Positions 34,196-45,690 of a stretch of DNA of 64,000 bases are shown in pieces. The stretch is from Membranipora membranacea. Its lineage: Eukaryota > Bryozoa > Gymnolaemata > Cheilostomatida > Membraniporidae. The DNA is taken from contig OU612067.1 in NCBI GenBank assembly GCA_914767715.1, positions 10,728,001 through 10,792,000 on the forward strand. Reading direction: 5' to 3'. Position 1 is the stretch's first letter, and every line of letters begins with the position of its first letter. Below the pieces are notes generated by a model. It was not told the DNA's origin and searched no databases. It saw only the letters and a program-made list of their open reading frames with translations. A program made the translations under genes and the position numbers.

Positions 34196-35113
34196 ATGAG
34201 GAATATTGAAGTGCTTCTTTGCGGAATATCAAGTTACTGTATGCTGGTAACAGGTGAGTCTTTGAGTTGAGTCTTTGAGTATCTTCTAGTATAGGGTGGC
34301 AGGGTGGAATAGGATAATAGCTTTTCAATCTGAAAGTTGCAGGTGTGAATACCAGTCACTACCTATGCTGCTAATGGAGGTAAGCTCTTCATGTGTAACC
34401 CTAGCATGCCCACTCTTACCTTTAAAAAGAACTTTATAAATACATCAGTTCTATTATGTATCATTGATATTATGTGAGCATATTCTCATCGACCCTAAAG
34501 GGTGCACTCAATGAAGCCAATGAAGTGTATACAATTATTGAGAATTCCGCTCCAGTGGAGGTGACGCTCATTAATAAAATAATAAAGTTTCAATATAGAA
34601 AATTTGCTATGGTGTAACAACTCACCAGTTCAGCTATAAGGTCTACCATGCCCAGTAGGCAATCAATGGTCTAAGATCCTTTGAATGCCCAGGGTATGTT
34701 GTTGTTCTTGTTGGTCCAGGTTCAACAATCTAAGGTTTTCAAATCGTCTCAGCTGACTCTTAGCGTATAAAACAAGCTTAAAAAAGAGAACCTTGGCTGT
34801 ATGTTTGAACCACAAGGCCCATTAGGGACATTCCTCGCTACCTCTTCAATAACAAAAAGCATGCTTTCCGGCGGGCAGGAGCAATTTGAGCACTATTGAT
34901 GCTGTCCTGTCCTGCATATTGAAATATATTACTAAATGCTTTGAGACAAACTTGGTTTTGCATATTCATCTCAGGATCAACTTTTGGAGGAAATTCTGAC
35001 GGCGATCCTTGTGTCCTCCCATTCACAAACAATAATACTCAGTATTACACCTGTACTTATTTGTATCCAATTGGCTACTGGTGCTTAACAACAGCTGATT
35101 ATGATCAAGATGT
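34196..35113 (+). pseudogene. Receptor copy F, fragment (signal peptide and FN2)
   Basis: Signal exon 34196-34253, encoding MRNIEVLLCGISSYCMLVT with a GTGAGT donor, and FN2 exon from 34975. FN2 keeps PCVLPF, YTC and YWCLTT but loses homology at about 35113, before the conserved WGxC end, and runs into unrelated sequence with no donor. Nothing of CUB1 follows. This is a remnant of the 5' end of a class member. Confidence 0.7.
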
Positions 35114-36687
35114 TGCGTTCTTAGCTTTTGACTTTTGCAAGCTCATTGTTTTTCTCCGCTTTTTGAAACCAATCACCAATAATAGGTGCAATTAGTTTTG
35201 ACAAGTGTCATATTTTTATGGGATTTCTAATCCAGATTATGATTGGTTATCAATTTTTATGGTTTTGGCCCAGGGTCTGGTACAGAAATGTGTTGGTTGA
35301 ATATTAACAAGTTTTTCACTGCACTGTGTCTTTATATGATATGTGATTGATCTTTAGTTTTGTACTGTCACACTTTTCGGAAATAAAATTTGTTATCCCC
35401 GTTGTGGAAGATTTTGACTGTGTGTGTGTGTCCCTCTAATTTTCTTGTACGGTTAATCGTTTGCTGCATCTGACATATTGACAGTTGGGACGCTGCCAAC
35501 CTGTCCTTCAACAGCATAAGTCACTTTCTGTCATCACCTTCATAGAAGTGTAGCTTCTACCATGTATGTTATTGTATTGCTCACCTCATTGGTTACATTG
35601 ATATGATAAAGTCATATCTATATACTTACTTGCATACTCGTATCACATTTTGCACTGGACCAATGATAACCCTGGTTTGAGAAGGCTCCTCATCCGCGTC
35701 CCTCATCATCAGACAACAATGAGCTTATTATGGATTCAGTGCTCCTCAGACCAAACTCACACCATAATATCAAATTAGCACCAGTGATTTTTATCGGGCA
35801 CCAAATGGCATGCTGTATAACCTATTTAGAGTACACCTTTTACTCTCCTCTTGTATCATGACGATGCATTAGAAAAGAGACATTTTTGGTTAGTTTTGTA
35901 GACTAGCATATGCAAAAACTTCCTCCTTGCAAATATGTACATAATCTTTAGTTATGCACAAAATTTTGATCACATTGTGTAGGAGCTTAGTTAGAGCTGC
36001 ATATTAATTCTGAGATTGAGAAGGTTGAAGCACTAAGAAGATCATCTCAATCAAAAATATCTTGACATGGACCACAGATATGTTGTGTGACGGAATTTCC
36101 TGATTTCCTGCAATGATACTGCGTTGATTACTTTCTTTCTTATTTACATCAGATCACGCAATGGTATATCAGGTATCATTTTTATGACGGCAGTTTGATA
36201 AAAATAGTTAATTGTAAATTAGCACTACATTAGTATTATTCAAATCCTATATAAAAGCGTGTGCAGCCCTTATAAAAAATGTGAGGTAGTCATCAATATA
36301 TCATAACTTCCTTCTTGACATGATTCATCGACACTCCTTTCTTGAATGCACCAGCTAACAGCATTATCCATCAATGAATGGGTAATCTCATAACATAATG
36401 TGCTCTTTTTTGTGTCAATACTCAGCTGGTTCTGATCTTTTCATGCTTATGTTTGAACATTGCTTTAGTTTAGGTCTAGGAGGAAGTAACACAAGCAAGC
36501 TTTCTTATAGCAGTAACACTCAGTTAGCATACAGGCTAACTTGATGTAATTCCAAAGACATAAGTTCACTTGATTATACAGCTCCTCTAGCAAATAGCTC
36601 TATATAATCTTCAACAGTCTAGCAACCAACGCATCATAGACAATGCTTCATGATTCAAAAAGGAGTTCTTTCAACGTGAGATTACAA
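35114..36687. other. Spacer and upstream region of copy G
   Basis: No gene is seen. There is a short GT-repeat at about 35410-35424. AACTTCCTTCTT is at about 36304. A second ETS-like block, CTAGGAGGAAGTA, is at 36476-36488, about 210 bases before G's start codon. Confidence 0.5.
36476..36500 (+). promoter_or_regulatory. Conserved ETS-like site block 2 upstream of copy G
   Basis: CTAGGAGGAAGTAACACAAG is nearly the same as the blocks upstream of C (16208) and I (48871), although the surrounding sequence has diverged. Confidence 0.4.
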
Positions 36688-39591
36688 ATGCAGAACATTG
36701 TGGTGTTACTTGTATGTGGAGTGGCTAGTTACTGTATGCGGGTCAGGGGTGAGTCTTGCTTAAGGAGACATATTTTTGTGGTAGTACTTGTGTCCAGTTT
36801 GGGAAGCTGCTACATCTCTCGAGTATTTGCACGAAACTGCTTATCTACTTATTTCTCGCTATGAGTGTGCAGGGTTTGCTCCACGATGTACGGGCATCCT
36901 TGACGCAATAGTGGCAGCTGAGAACATCACCAAAGAACAGTTTGCCATCTTTTCTTCGGACTGCGGTTCAAAAGTGGCAACATTGAAGATCATAAACTTA
37001 TAAACTTGCGAAGTTACACTTGGATTGCCAGACAGTATGATAGTCAACAGTATCTGGTTTTAAATATATGGTGGTGTCCTACAAAATTAAAACACATATA
37101 ACTGTCAAGATCATTTGTGATTTTCAAACTCAGGTGCAACTGTTGGAGGAAACTCTAATGGCAGTTCTTGTGTCCTTCCCTTCAAATATGGTGACATATG
37201 GCATCAAACTTGCGTCCCAACATCAGAGTACTCCTGGTGTTCAACAACTGGCTCATATGACCAAGAAGGTGACCCATGGGGGATATGCACAGGTGAGTGA
37301 TAATATAAAGATTTGATTCCAACGTTGTATTCAAAAACCAGTAACAAGGTGTGTATGTGGGTGACTTCAATCAATTACCGCTCCGTCTAAGTGGATATTA
37401 TCAAACTGCAACTAAACCAACCCATGGATTAAGAACACTTGATAAATGCTACACCAGAATCAAGGGTGCATATAGTCACTGCAACCAGCTAGCTCAACGT
37501 GGAGACTCAGACCATCATGTAATGCACCTGATACCTTCCTTTATATACCACTGTCAAAATCTAAACCAACTAAATCAACAGAAGAACATACTCAGATGAA
37601 AACTGTGACAATTTAAAAGCATGCTTCGATACTACTGAATTGGACAATTTAATAACTGCTGATGATAATATGGATACTCAAGGGGATGTAATCACGGATT
37701 ATATTAAATTCTATACTGATCTATGCCTACCTGTTAAAACTGTCAAAAAGTACGCAAACCATAAGCCATGGATGACGAGAGAACTCTTAGATTTAATTGA
37801 TGCAAAACAACAAGCCCATGAAGACAGAAAAAATAAACTATATCACAAACTTATAAAGAAACCATCCAAAGGAATGAAACAATCTCGGGCCAAATACACC
37901 AATAAAATCCAAGAACACCTGGCGGACGACTCGGCCAATGCCTGGAATGACATAAAAATGCTACCTGGATTACCGACAAAAAACTCTAACCAGCCTACTG
38001 ACACTAGCTTTAGCCCAGATGAACTAAACTCTTTCTTTGCCAGATTTGAAAAGACAGATAATATTACCTCTCCTCCTCCAGCTGAACCAAATCCAAGTGT
38101 GCCAACATTGAATATAACTGAAGATGCTGTCGTCAAACAATTACAGCGGCTGAATTCAAGAAAAGGTGCCGGCCCTGATGGACTCATCCCTAAGGTTATC
38201 AAGCTGTGCGCCGATCAATTAGCCGTCATCATTACAAGACTATTCAATAATTCTCTAGATTCCGAAACAAAAACCTAAAATATGGAAAACTGCAACCATC
38301 AAACCTCTACCTAAAATCACCAAACCTGATCAACTGAAGCACTTCAGACCTATAGCACTGACATGCTGCTTATGTAAAACCATGGAACGCCTACTTAAAA
38401 CATACATAACTGAGAATACACCATTAGATAAACACCAGTTTGCCTACTGTGCACGCCGCTCCACCCAGGATGCCGTATTTTGCCTAACAACTATTGTCAC
38501 TAACTTCATAGACTAACACTCATCATACACGCTGCCTCTTCTAAGACTTCATTGGCATTCAACACCATGGATATCAGGCATCTACTACCAGAGCTGCAAC
38601 ATCTTGATTCACATGTAACAAACTGGGTAGCAAGCTTCTTGACCTGCAGAACGCAAAGAACAATAGTCAATAATATCATGTCTCAATCTATCACAAGATA
38701 TACAGGAACACCACAAGGCTCAGTACTCAGTCCTCTATTGTTTTCCATCTATACTAATTGGCTAGTCTCTGAGTGTAGTAACGTTACAATACTTAAATAC
38801 GCAGACGACACCTGCATAAAAGGATGTATTTCAGACAATAATGATCTGCAGGCATATTTCAATGAGATTAACAGAGTGTCAATATTATAAAAACAACTAG
38901 ATCTTTCTTTGAATTCATCCAAAACTCAAGAAATGCTTTTGTGTATCAAAAGAAATAAGCCCGACAGTCCAAATCTACAATTCGATGGTATAGAAATTGA
39001 ACTATGTGATAATGTTAAGTACCTTGGAGTTTTAATTGATAATAAATTACGTTTGAGTCTCATGTTGATAATCTTGTTACCAAAGCCTCTCAGAGGATGC
39101 ATATGGTAAGAGCCTATTGTCACACTAGTACCGAACTTCTCTCATCAATGCTTTTTAAAAGTTTTGTTGTTTCTTTTCTTACATACTGTCTGCCTGTTTT
39201 GTACACCTCCATCTATGCTAAATATAAGAAACGACTGAGAAAGCTTTTCAAAGATGCTAATAATCTGAATATTCCAAACATAAGTGACCTTGATGGCATT
39301 ATAGATAATAGAACCAAAAACCTGATACTGAGCTACATACTTGATGATGACCATTTCATAAAAGACTTTTTACCAAAGCTTCCATCAGAAAGATACAGGA
39401 CAATAAAATATAGCTCTTCTTGGGGGCGAGACAGTTTTTTACGCAACATGAGTCTGTGCCTCAATAATGTTAGTTAAACCAAATCCAATCAGTTTTCATG
39501 TACTTTTTTTCTTTTTCTCTCTTTGCTCCGATTGAACAGCAGTGTATCAAACACCGAATTTCGCCACATACTTGTATGTGAGTGACAAATA

Positions 39592-39626
<35 letters not shown>

Positions 39627-42600
39627 GTATTCTTTTACTTCTAGTTGTCGGTTTCAATTTAATTTTTTAGTAAGGAACATTCGGATCATATAGAACTGTT
39701 TATTTCATTACAAAAATCAGACACCGTTATATTCCATTTAAAATTTATCAGACCGGGTAAAAGCATATCACATCTTAGCAACAATGAAAAGCTTATGCAG
39801 CTCAAGCCTGACTATGGCGTTACCTTCTTCGAACAATTTTGTACACAATTTAATATTTTCTCTGTCACCGAGGCCGATTGTCCAAATTGAACGGCTTAGC
39901 TCCAGTGAATCTCAAAAAGCTCTGGGTGGAGAACAAAAGTCCTAGGCCTCGTATTCTTTTGTTTCAACCACAAGCAGGCACTTTTAATAAGTTTTAACAA
40001 TCCGTTAAACATGAAAGTCTCTGATTACAAAAAAAGGTCTTTGACAATTTCACTTATGCATTTGCCGTGGACATCTCCTGTTATTGATACTAGAGGTAGA
40101 GTAATTACTTAATTGTAGACACATCTGAGGCAGAGAGCGGTGTATATGTCATGTTAGATGGCAAAGATCAGCTCATCACACATCAGACGGGAACTATAAT
40201 CAGTCACAGAGGATATCCAAATCGAAATTATCCTAACATAGTTAATAGCACACTGAGAATACAAGTGGAAGGACTTCTGTCAGTGAAAATGGAGGTCATA
40301 GAATTTGTGCTACAGGATGCAGCATCAAGTGGCTACTGTTATGACTTTCTTCAAATTGATGGAATAAAGTACTGTGAAAAACAACTTAGCTCAGGGGGAA
40401 TTAAAACTTACATCAGTTCAGACAGAGAATTGATTTTTTCGTTCCATACAAGCAGGTTGACTGAGAGTAAAGGATTCAAGCTTCATCTTCAATATTTTGG
40501 TGAGTTGCATTTAGCAGCAGCAAGCCTGAATTGAAGTTGAACTTGTAAATGATAATGTTAACCAAATACAAGAGTAATCACACACAACAAACTATCAGAA
40601 CAAAGAAAAAAGTTTTCTAGAGTTCAAGAGGGTCATTTAAAAAAATTCAGGACCTCTTTTGATAGCGTGGCCCAAAGAATAGCATGTAGAAGTTAGACAG
40701 TGGGCGATAGATGGCTATCACTGCTTTACCCTTCTAAAATGGCCCACCACTTCTGCACAATAGTATAATACATCTCATTGATCTTTTAATTTACTGGTGT
40801 CTTATTCTTTGTAGAGTTAGACAGTGGAAGGTGTAACACAGAGAGACTTATGAGAGTTTACAACTTTATCAAGCCCGCTTCTAATTCAATGGACGAAGGA
40901 AACTCAGTGCCAGCAACAGTGTTAGCAGAGTGCAGAATAGGATCTCAACTTATCGATGACACAATCTACTGTGACAGCAGCAATGGCAAATGGAATGCTG
41001 TGAATGATAGCAAAGGATCCTCTGCATGTTTCAACATTATTGGTATAAATAAACCAGTATATATTATTGCTTTTGTTTACCATATTTTATTTCATCATCA
41101 GAAAAAAAATCCCTTTTGATGTGACCATGGCCGTTTTCACTCCTGGTTGACTTCTAAGTGCCAAATGCTGATATGATCATTACACCATCTGATGCTCTTG
41201 TGGGTACAATCATATTTTGGGACACCGTTTACTCATTATTCAATTATTTCCAAACAAACTGATTATATTTTGTGTTGAATATCCAGATGCTGAAGTAATA
41301 TATGACCCTCAACAAATCTCAGGCCGTGAAACAAACAACAGAAAGGGATATGTCATCAGTCACACAACCTTTCCTGATGACTATGCAGCAAACATCGACT
41401 CATCTCTGACTATCACAGGATTACAGCCTCAGCAGATTGCACAGGTCAAGTTCCTGGTGTTCGATCTGTATTACCATGCCAATCATCCTGGCTGTAACCA
41501 AGACTTTCTGCAAATTAGCGGATCTACTAAAGATTATGAATTCAAATTTTGCAATGACTCTGCTCACAAGCCAGCCATAGAAAGATGGTTCAACATTACA
41601 GTCTCCAATTCTAGACTTACATTTCGATTTGAGACCAACACAATCCCAACAGTTAGCAGGGGATTTTACTTCAAATATCGAGGTTGGTATGCACCTCTTA
41701 TAACCCAGTTCCACATGAACAAGCACTATTATATTCATGAGGCACCTCCTTGAACACACTTGACTTCCATAACTTTCAAGGTCGCAAAACATGACAACTT
41801 CAAACTATTCATCAATTTGAAGTTAAATGCTCTTGATATTTTTATGCAAAGCCACCATTAATATCCACAACTCATTTACAGTTGTAGAGCCAGTGACAGC
41901 AATTGTTGGCAATTCAAGTAACTCCAAAACACCAGTGTTCACAACGATGCCATCTGAGATAATCAGTCGTTCGCAGTCAAAAACAACCAGTGGATCAATA
42001 TTTTTTGGCTCAGAAACTACACAACCAAATATCACAGGTGAAAGATAATGTACATAAAGAAAATGAGTAAATTAATGCTTTGAACTTGTTCACGTTCATT
42101 GTCCTTGTTCACGTTACAATTTTGCGGACACTGCAAATTCCTCAACTATTGTGTACATGTGTGTGCTAAACCACAGCTCTCTATTTTAAATCATCACATA
42201 AAAAAAAGTTATTTTGTTATTGCAGAAGGCAGCGATGATCAAATGCAGCGGAAGACTAAATTTATAGCAACAGTGGCGGGAATTGGTGCGCCAGCTTTGG
42301 CAATCATAACAATATTGATCATTGCAGTGTTGTTGGTGCGAAAACGAAGCAGGGGAATAGCAAAGTAAGTTCATAAGCTGAGTTGAAGGAATTCTGCCAA
42401 ATTACTTGATAACCACGTTGTCTGGATTGTTAAGTGATGCAGAATCTGTTTAACCTTAGTACAATAATTCATAATGTCACTGAGATACCACCACCATCCC
42501 ATAGTACAGCTTTGGCCATCATAGTGGCAGCATTTAGAACCCATTTAGAATGATGATAAACAGCTGGGCCCTTGATATGGACAGTCATCAATAAGTCGGA

Positions 42601-44148
42601 CAGTTTACAGTAGAGGGGACAGTTTACAATAGGGGTACAGTTTAAAATAGGCCTGTTTTTATTGTAAAGTGTCCCCAGGACAGTTTACAATATTGTAAAG
42701 TGTCCCGGGGTTGTTTTCGAGCGGGGGACAGTTTGGAATACTACACCGGTTCAAGCTTTGCCGGATGTAGGGGTTTATTTGGTAGTCGAAGATGTTGGCA
42801 GAATTTTCTCTTTGCAGACTTCCAATTAATATTTTTATAGCTTAAAAAACTGTGTAATATGTTCGGAAATTTGTTCACCACATCTCAATAATCTCCAAAA
42901 AAGCACTTTATTGGAGATTCTGGAAAATCCTATTCAAACATAACTAGTTAATTTCCGTTAAACTACTTTTTGATACTAATCATAAATAAAGCAACAAAAC
43001 TATTCATCAATTAGTTATCAAATTAAGCCTACTTGAAAGTATTCATCCCCATTTTAGACTGATTCATTTTATATATGTAGGCAAAAGGCAAAACCAGAGA
43101 ATGAGTACACATCAGCTAATACTGCTTCTGCTGATCCTCATATCTACATGTCTGCTCTTCATCCAGATGCAGGTAAGATCTGCCAATTAATATCATGGAC
43201 ATTGTCACAAAAACATCACCCTCAATGCAAAATTGTCACTACCAATAACGCTTTGAAGACTAGACAACTTGTTTCGATAAAGGTAATTTGTGTTCAAACA
43301 ATACTAGTTTATCCCACACAATCAAAATTTTCTCTTAAATTGTTCGCAATAACAGTGTATGTCTGATAAGGCTAGGTGCGTCTGTATATATTTGACAGGG
43401 ATGTACAACTCCACTTTCACCAGCCCCTATGGTGAGGTTGAGACATCTGTTAACTATGTAAATGATAGTGCAGAGTACGAGCAGGTTCAAAACGCCACCA
43501 GTGAAAACTATGAGAACACACAAAGTATACAAAGGTAACTCATAATTATTTTATCATCACATCATAACAATGACACAAGGGGCAGGAGAGGATAGAATAC
43601 GAGATCGGAAATATCAGAAGTGGCATATATCCTCCCCATTCTCTTTTTTTATGAATCTAGTATTGAAAAAATGTAGGATGTGGATATACTTTTTTGTCAA
43701 TGTGAGAAAGGCTTACTTTGGATCATAAGTCCCAGGTTCAAACCCCACCGGTTGCACTGTTTGTCTAGTACTACCTGATTTGGCTGTCACAGACCGTTCA
43801 CCTTAGCCGACCTGGAATCGATTAATGGATAATGGCTTGCCATTTCGCCTAATATCTTCAAAATTGAAGTTGGCAATAACTCTTCAAACAAACACTGATC
43901 ATGGATCAATGAAAATACGAAAATCAAAAGGTGCCAATTCCTGTTTCTACTGTTATATGTGTCACATTTTTTTGACTATTTCAGTGGTTTACAGGTTACT
44001 TTTTATAATTTATCATTTAATCTCACGATTTACTTACAGAATCACTAAATACGATGAGTCAGAGTACACCTCTGCTACAGCTGTTACTGACTGTGATGTT
44101 CATATCTATACATCAGCGGCTCCTAGTTCAATTGAGATGTCAACATGA
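36688..44148 (+). CDS. Receptor copy G: intact FN2/CUB/CUB mucin-stalk receptor, class 2 tail
   Basis: Ten exons with GT-AG borders: 36688-36748, 37134-37292, 40119-40499, 40815-41042, 41287-41682, 41888-42037, 42226-42364, 43081-43172, 43399-43534, 44040-44148. The sum is 1851 bases, 616 residues plus stop, with no break. Domains: signal peptide 1-20; FN2 about 21-73 (SCVLPFKY, YSWCST); CUB1 74-200; four-Cys module 201-276; CUB2 277-408; stalk 409-458 with N-glycosylation sites; TM about 473-495 (IITILIIAVLLV); tail 505-616 with NEYTSA, HIYMSA, VNYVND, YEQV, YENT and DESEYTSA. YVND and YENT fit the Grb2 SH2 pattern YxN. It should be a type I surface receptor; ligand unknown. An in-frame upstream ATG (36643) exists; I chose 36688 because it aligns with the starts of C, F and I. 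Intron 2 holds a LINE. Confidence 0.85.
37351..39477 (+). pseudogene. LINE endonuclease/reverse transcriptase ORF, broken
   Basis: Open pieces: 37351-37599 (end of endonuclease, TLDKCYTRIKGAY), 37640-38278 (linker and RT fingers, GAGPDGLIPKVIK), about 38275-38515 (LKHFRPIALTCC, HQFAY), 38552-38890 (palm, GSVLSPLLFSIYTNWL and KYADDT), 38909-39109 (thumb, NVKYLGVLID) and 39097-39477 (C-terminal region). Frame changes occur near 37600, 38275, 38515-38550, 38890 and 39105. It is non-functional. Confidence 0.82.
39590..39626 (+). repeat. (CAAT)n tail of the LINE
   Basis: About eight CAAT repeats directly after AAATAAAC. Such short tandem tails are typical 3' ends of L2/CR1-like LINEs. Confidence 0.85.
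42590..42745. repeat. Nested hairpin repeat with GGACAGTTTACAATA units
   Basis: In the intron after the TM exon of copy G, three direct units of GGACAGTTTACARTA are followed by inverted units ATTGTAAAGTGTCC. The core, GGACAGTTTACAAT then ATTGTAAAGTGTCC, is a near-perfect palindrome with no spacer. The arrangement resembles a small foldback or MITE-type element. Confidence 0.7.
43700..43860 (+). mobile_element. Possible second tRNA-derived SINE
   Basis: A B-box-like AGGTTCAAACCCC preceded by an anticodon-arm-like segment (TTTGGATCATAAGTCC), followed by GGCTGTCACAGACCG and a body of about 100 bases. It lies in copy G's last intron. Only one copy is in the window, so support is weak. Confidence 0.4.
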
Positions 44149-44393
44149 GGAGCCTCCTGGTTCATCAGACGACATGTTAATCTGTCGATAAGAGTGATCC
44201 CTAAGGATAATCTATTTCTAATCGGATTTCACCAACGAGTTTTTTTTTTAATTTAAGCACAGTTTGCTTTAACTTTTTGTGCGATTTCATTTTGAAAGAC
44301 ATCCAACTTCAATTGATATATTTTGCAAAACTATATTAGCATATAATTTTAAAAATACACCATATAATTTCTGTTCAATCATGAAACGTAATT

Positions 44394-44680
44394 TTTTATT
44401 CTCCCTAATTATATAACAATAATACGAATGGTGTGAGGTTGAATATATTTTATATGTTAGAATCATAAAGATACACAGTTCAGAGTTGATTGGTAATGAA
44501 AAGATAAGTTGTGTTATAAAATGATTGGTGAACATAGTACCTCTACAGTTTTGGTGAACAAATCACCACCGCGATATAGTTTAGTAGTATTTTACCACTC
44601 CAGAAGTGGACTGCAGCCCACAGCACACTTTTTCTAGGGTCGCCAACCCTTACCAGCGTTTCCAGGTCCCCGACCTTGAC
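44394..44680 (+). repeat. Direct repeat, left copy (about 285 bp)
   Basis: Matches 45408-45690 closely, for example CTCCAGAAGTGGACTGCAGC and TTTTTCTAGGGTCGCC. The two copies are in the same orientation with about 730 bp between them, so they could be terminal repeats of a very short LTR-type element. Confidence 0.75.
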
Positions 44681-44682
44681 TA

Positions 44683-44765
44683 CAGCAGAGCGCGGCAGAG
44701 CGCGGCAGAGCGCGGCAGAGCGCGGCAGAGCGCGGCAGAGCGCGGCAGAGCGCGGCAGAGCGCAC
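44683..44765 (+). repeat. CAGAGCGCGG decamer tandem array
   Basis: About eight consecutive copies of the 10-bp unit CAGAGCGCGG, perfect except at the right edge. It is strikingly GC-rich in an AT-rich region, and its - strand gives an artificial CRALPRSAAL repeat frame. Confidence 0.9.
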
Positions 44766-44799
44766 CAGAGCTCATCAGAGCGTAAGTTCACATGACCTA

Positions 44800-45020
44800 C
44801 ACAGCCACAGGGAATAGTGGGGTCTTCATACCCGAGCAGAGCATACCAGAGCATAAGGTTATCTGTCCTATATTAGTTGCAGAGAATAGTGGGGTATTCA
44901 TACCTGAGCAGAGCATACCAGAGCATGAGGTCATCTGACCTATATAGCCGCAGAGAATAGTTGGGTTGTCATACCCGAGCGTAACGGTCTCTGGACCTAC
45001 ATATTGGCAGAGAAGAGTCA
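44800..45020 (+). repeat. Minisatellite of about 78 bp, three diverged units
   Basis: Each unit contains a CAGAGAATAGT-like block, a TCATACC(C/T)GAGC block and, in two units, AGCATACCAGAGCAT. It adjoins the decamer array and shares its CAGAGC core. Confidence 0.65.
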
Positions 45021-45407
45021 ATCACTTCGACCAGGCTGATGTATCATGAGAGTAGACTATGCATAGGACAATAGGTAACGATTCTACAATAGAAAAATTC
45101 CAATTCCAGCATTCATTCAGGATATGCAATATTCATCACCTAATTTAGGAGGTGAAATTTAAAAGGAGGAGGTGGGTGTTCACAGGCTGTGACCCAAATT
45201 CAGAAAGATCAGTGCACTAGCAAGCTGCATGCAACTGACTGAAACTGTGAAAGCTTTCATCCCCCAGCCAATAGGAATATGACAGTTGTCAATTAAGAAG
45301 CTTCTGATATGAGGAAGTTTGAGGATTGTCTTTACTTTGTCAAGAGGAAGACAACTTGAAATTATCCCTCTAAAAAATCGCTTTTTCGAGCAAAAGCTTG
45401 CATTTTT

Positions 45408-45690
45408 TATTCTCCCTAACTATATAACAACAATACAAATAGTGTGATATTGAGTATTTTCTATATGTTAGAATTATACAGATATACAGTTCAGAGTTGA
45501 TTGGTAATGAAAACATAAGTTGTGTTATAAAATAATTAGGGAACATAGTACCCCTACAGTTTTGGTGAACAAATCACCACAGATTCCGATATAGTTTAGT
45601 GGTATTTTACCACTCCAGAAGTGGACTGCAGCCCACGGCACACTTTTTCTAGGGTCGCCGACCCTTACCAGCGTTTCCAGGTTCCCAACA
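45408..45690 (+). repeat. Direct repeat, right copy (about 285 bp)
   Basis: Partner of 44394-44680, with scattered substitutions and small indels. It ends near TTACCAGCGTTTCCAGG in both copies. Confidence 0.75.

Larger units (their letters stand above)
37350..39626 (+). mobile_element. 5'-truncated LINE in intron 2 of copy G
   Basis: A jockey-superfamily LINE (CR1/L2/Rex-like) that begins inside the endonuclease domain (VGDFNQL, GDSDHHVMHLIP). It continues through the reverse transcriptase with RKGAGPDG, FRPIAL, TPQGSVLSPLLF and the catalytic YADD, and ends in a (CAAT)n tail. Several frameshifts and stops split it. It lies in the same orientation as the host gene. Confidence 0.88.

Noticed and set aside
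44683-44765. CRISPR-like array
   Set aside because: Units are contiguous 10-mers without spacers, in animal DNA.
44543-44854. - strand frame with repeated CRALPRSAAL
   Set aside because: It is a by-product of the decamer array; low complexity.
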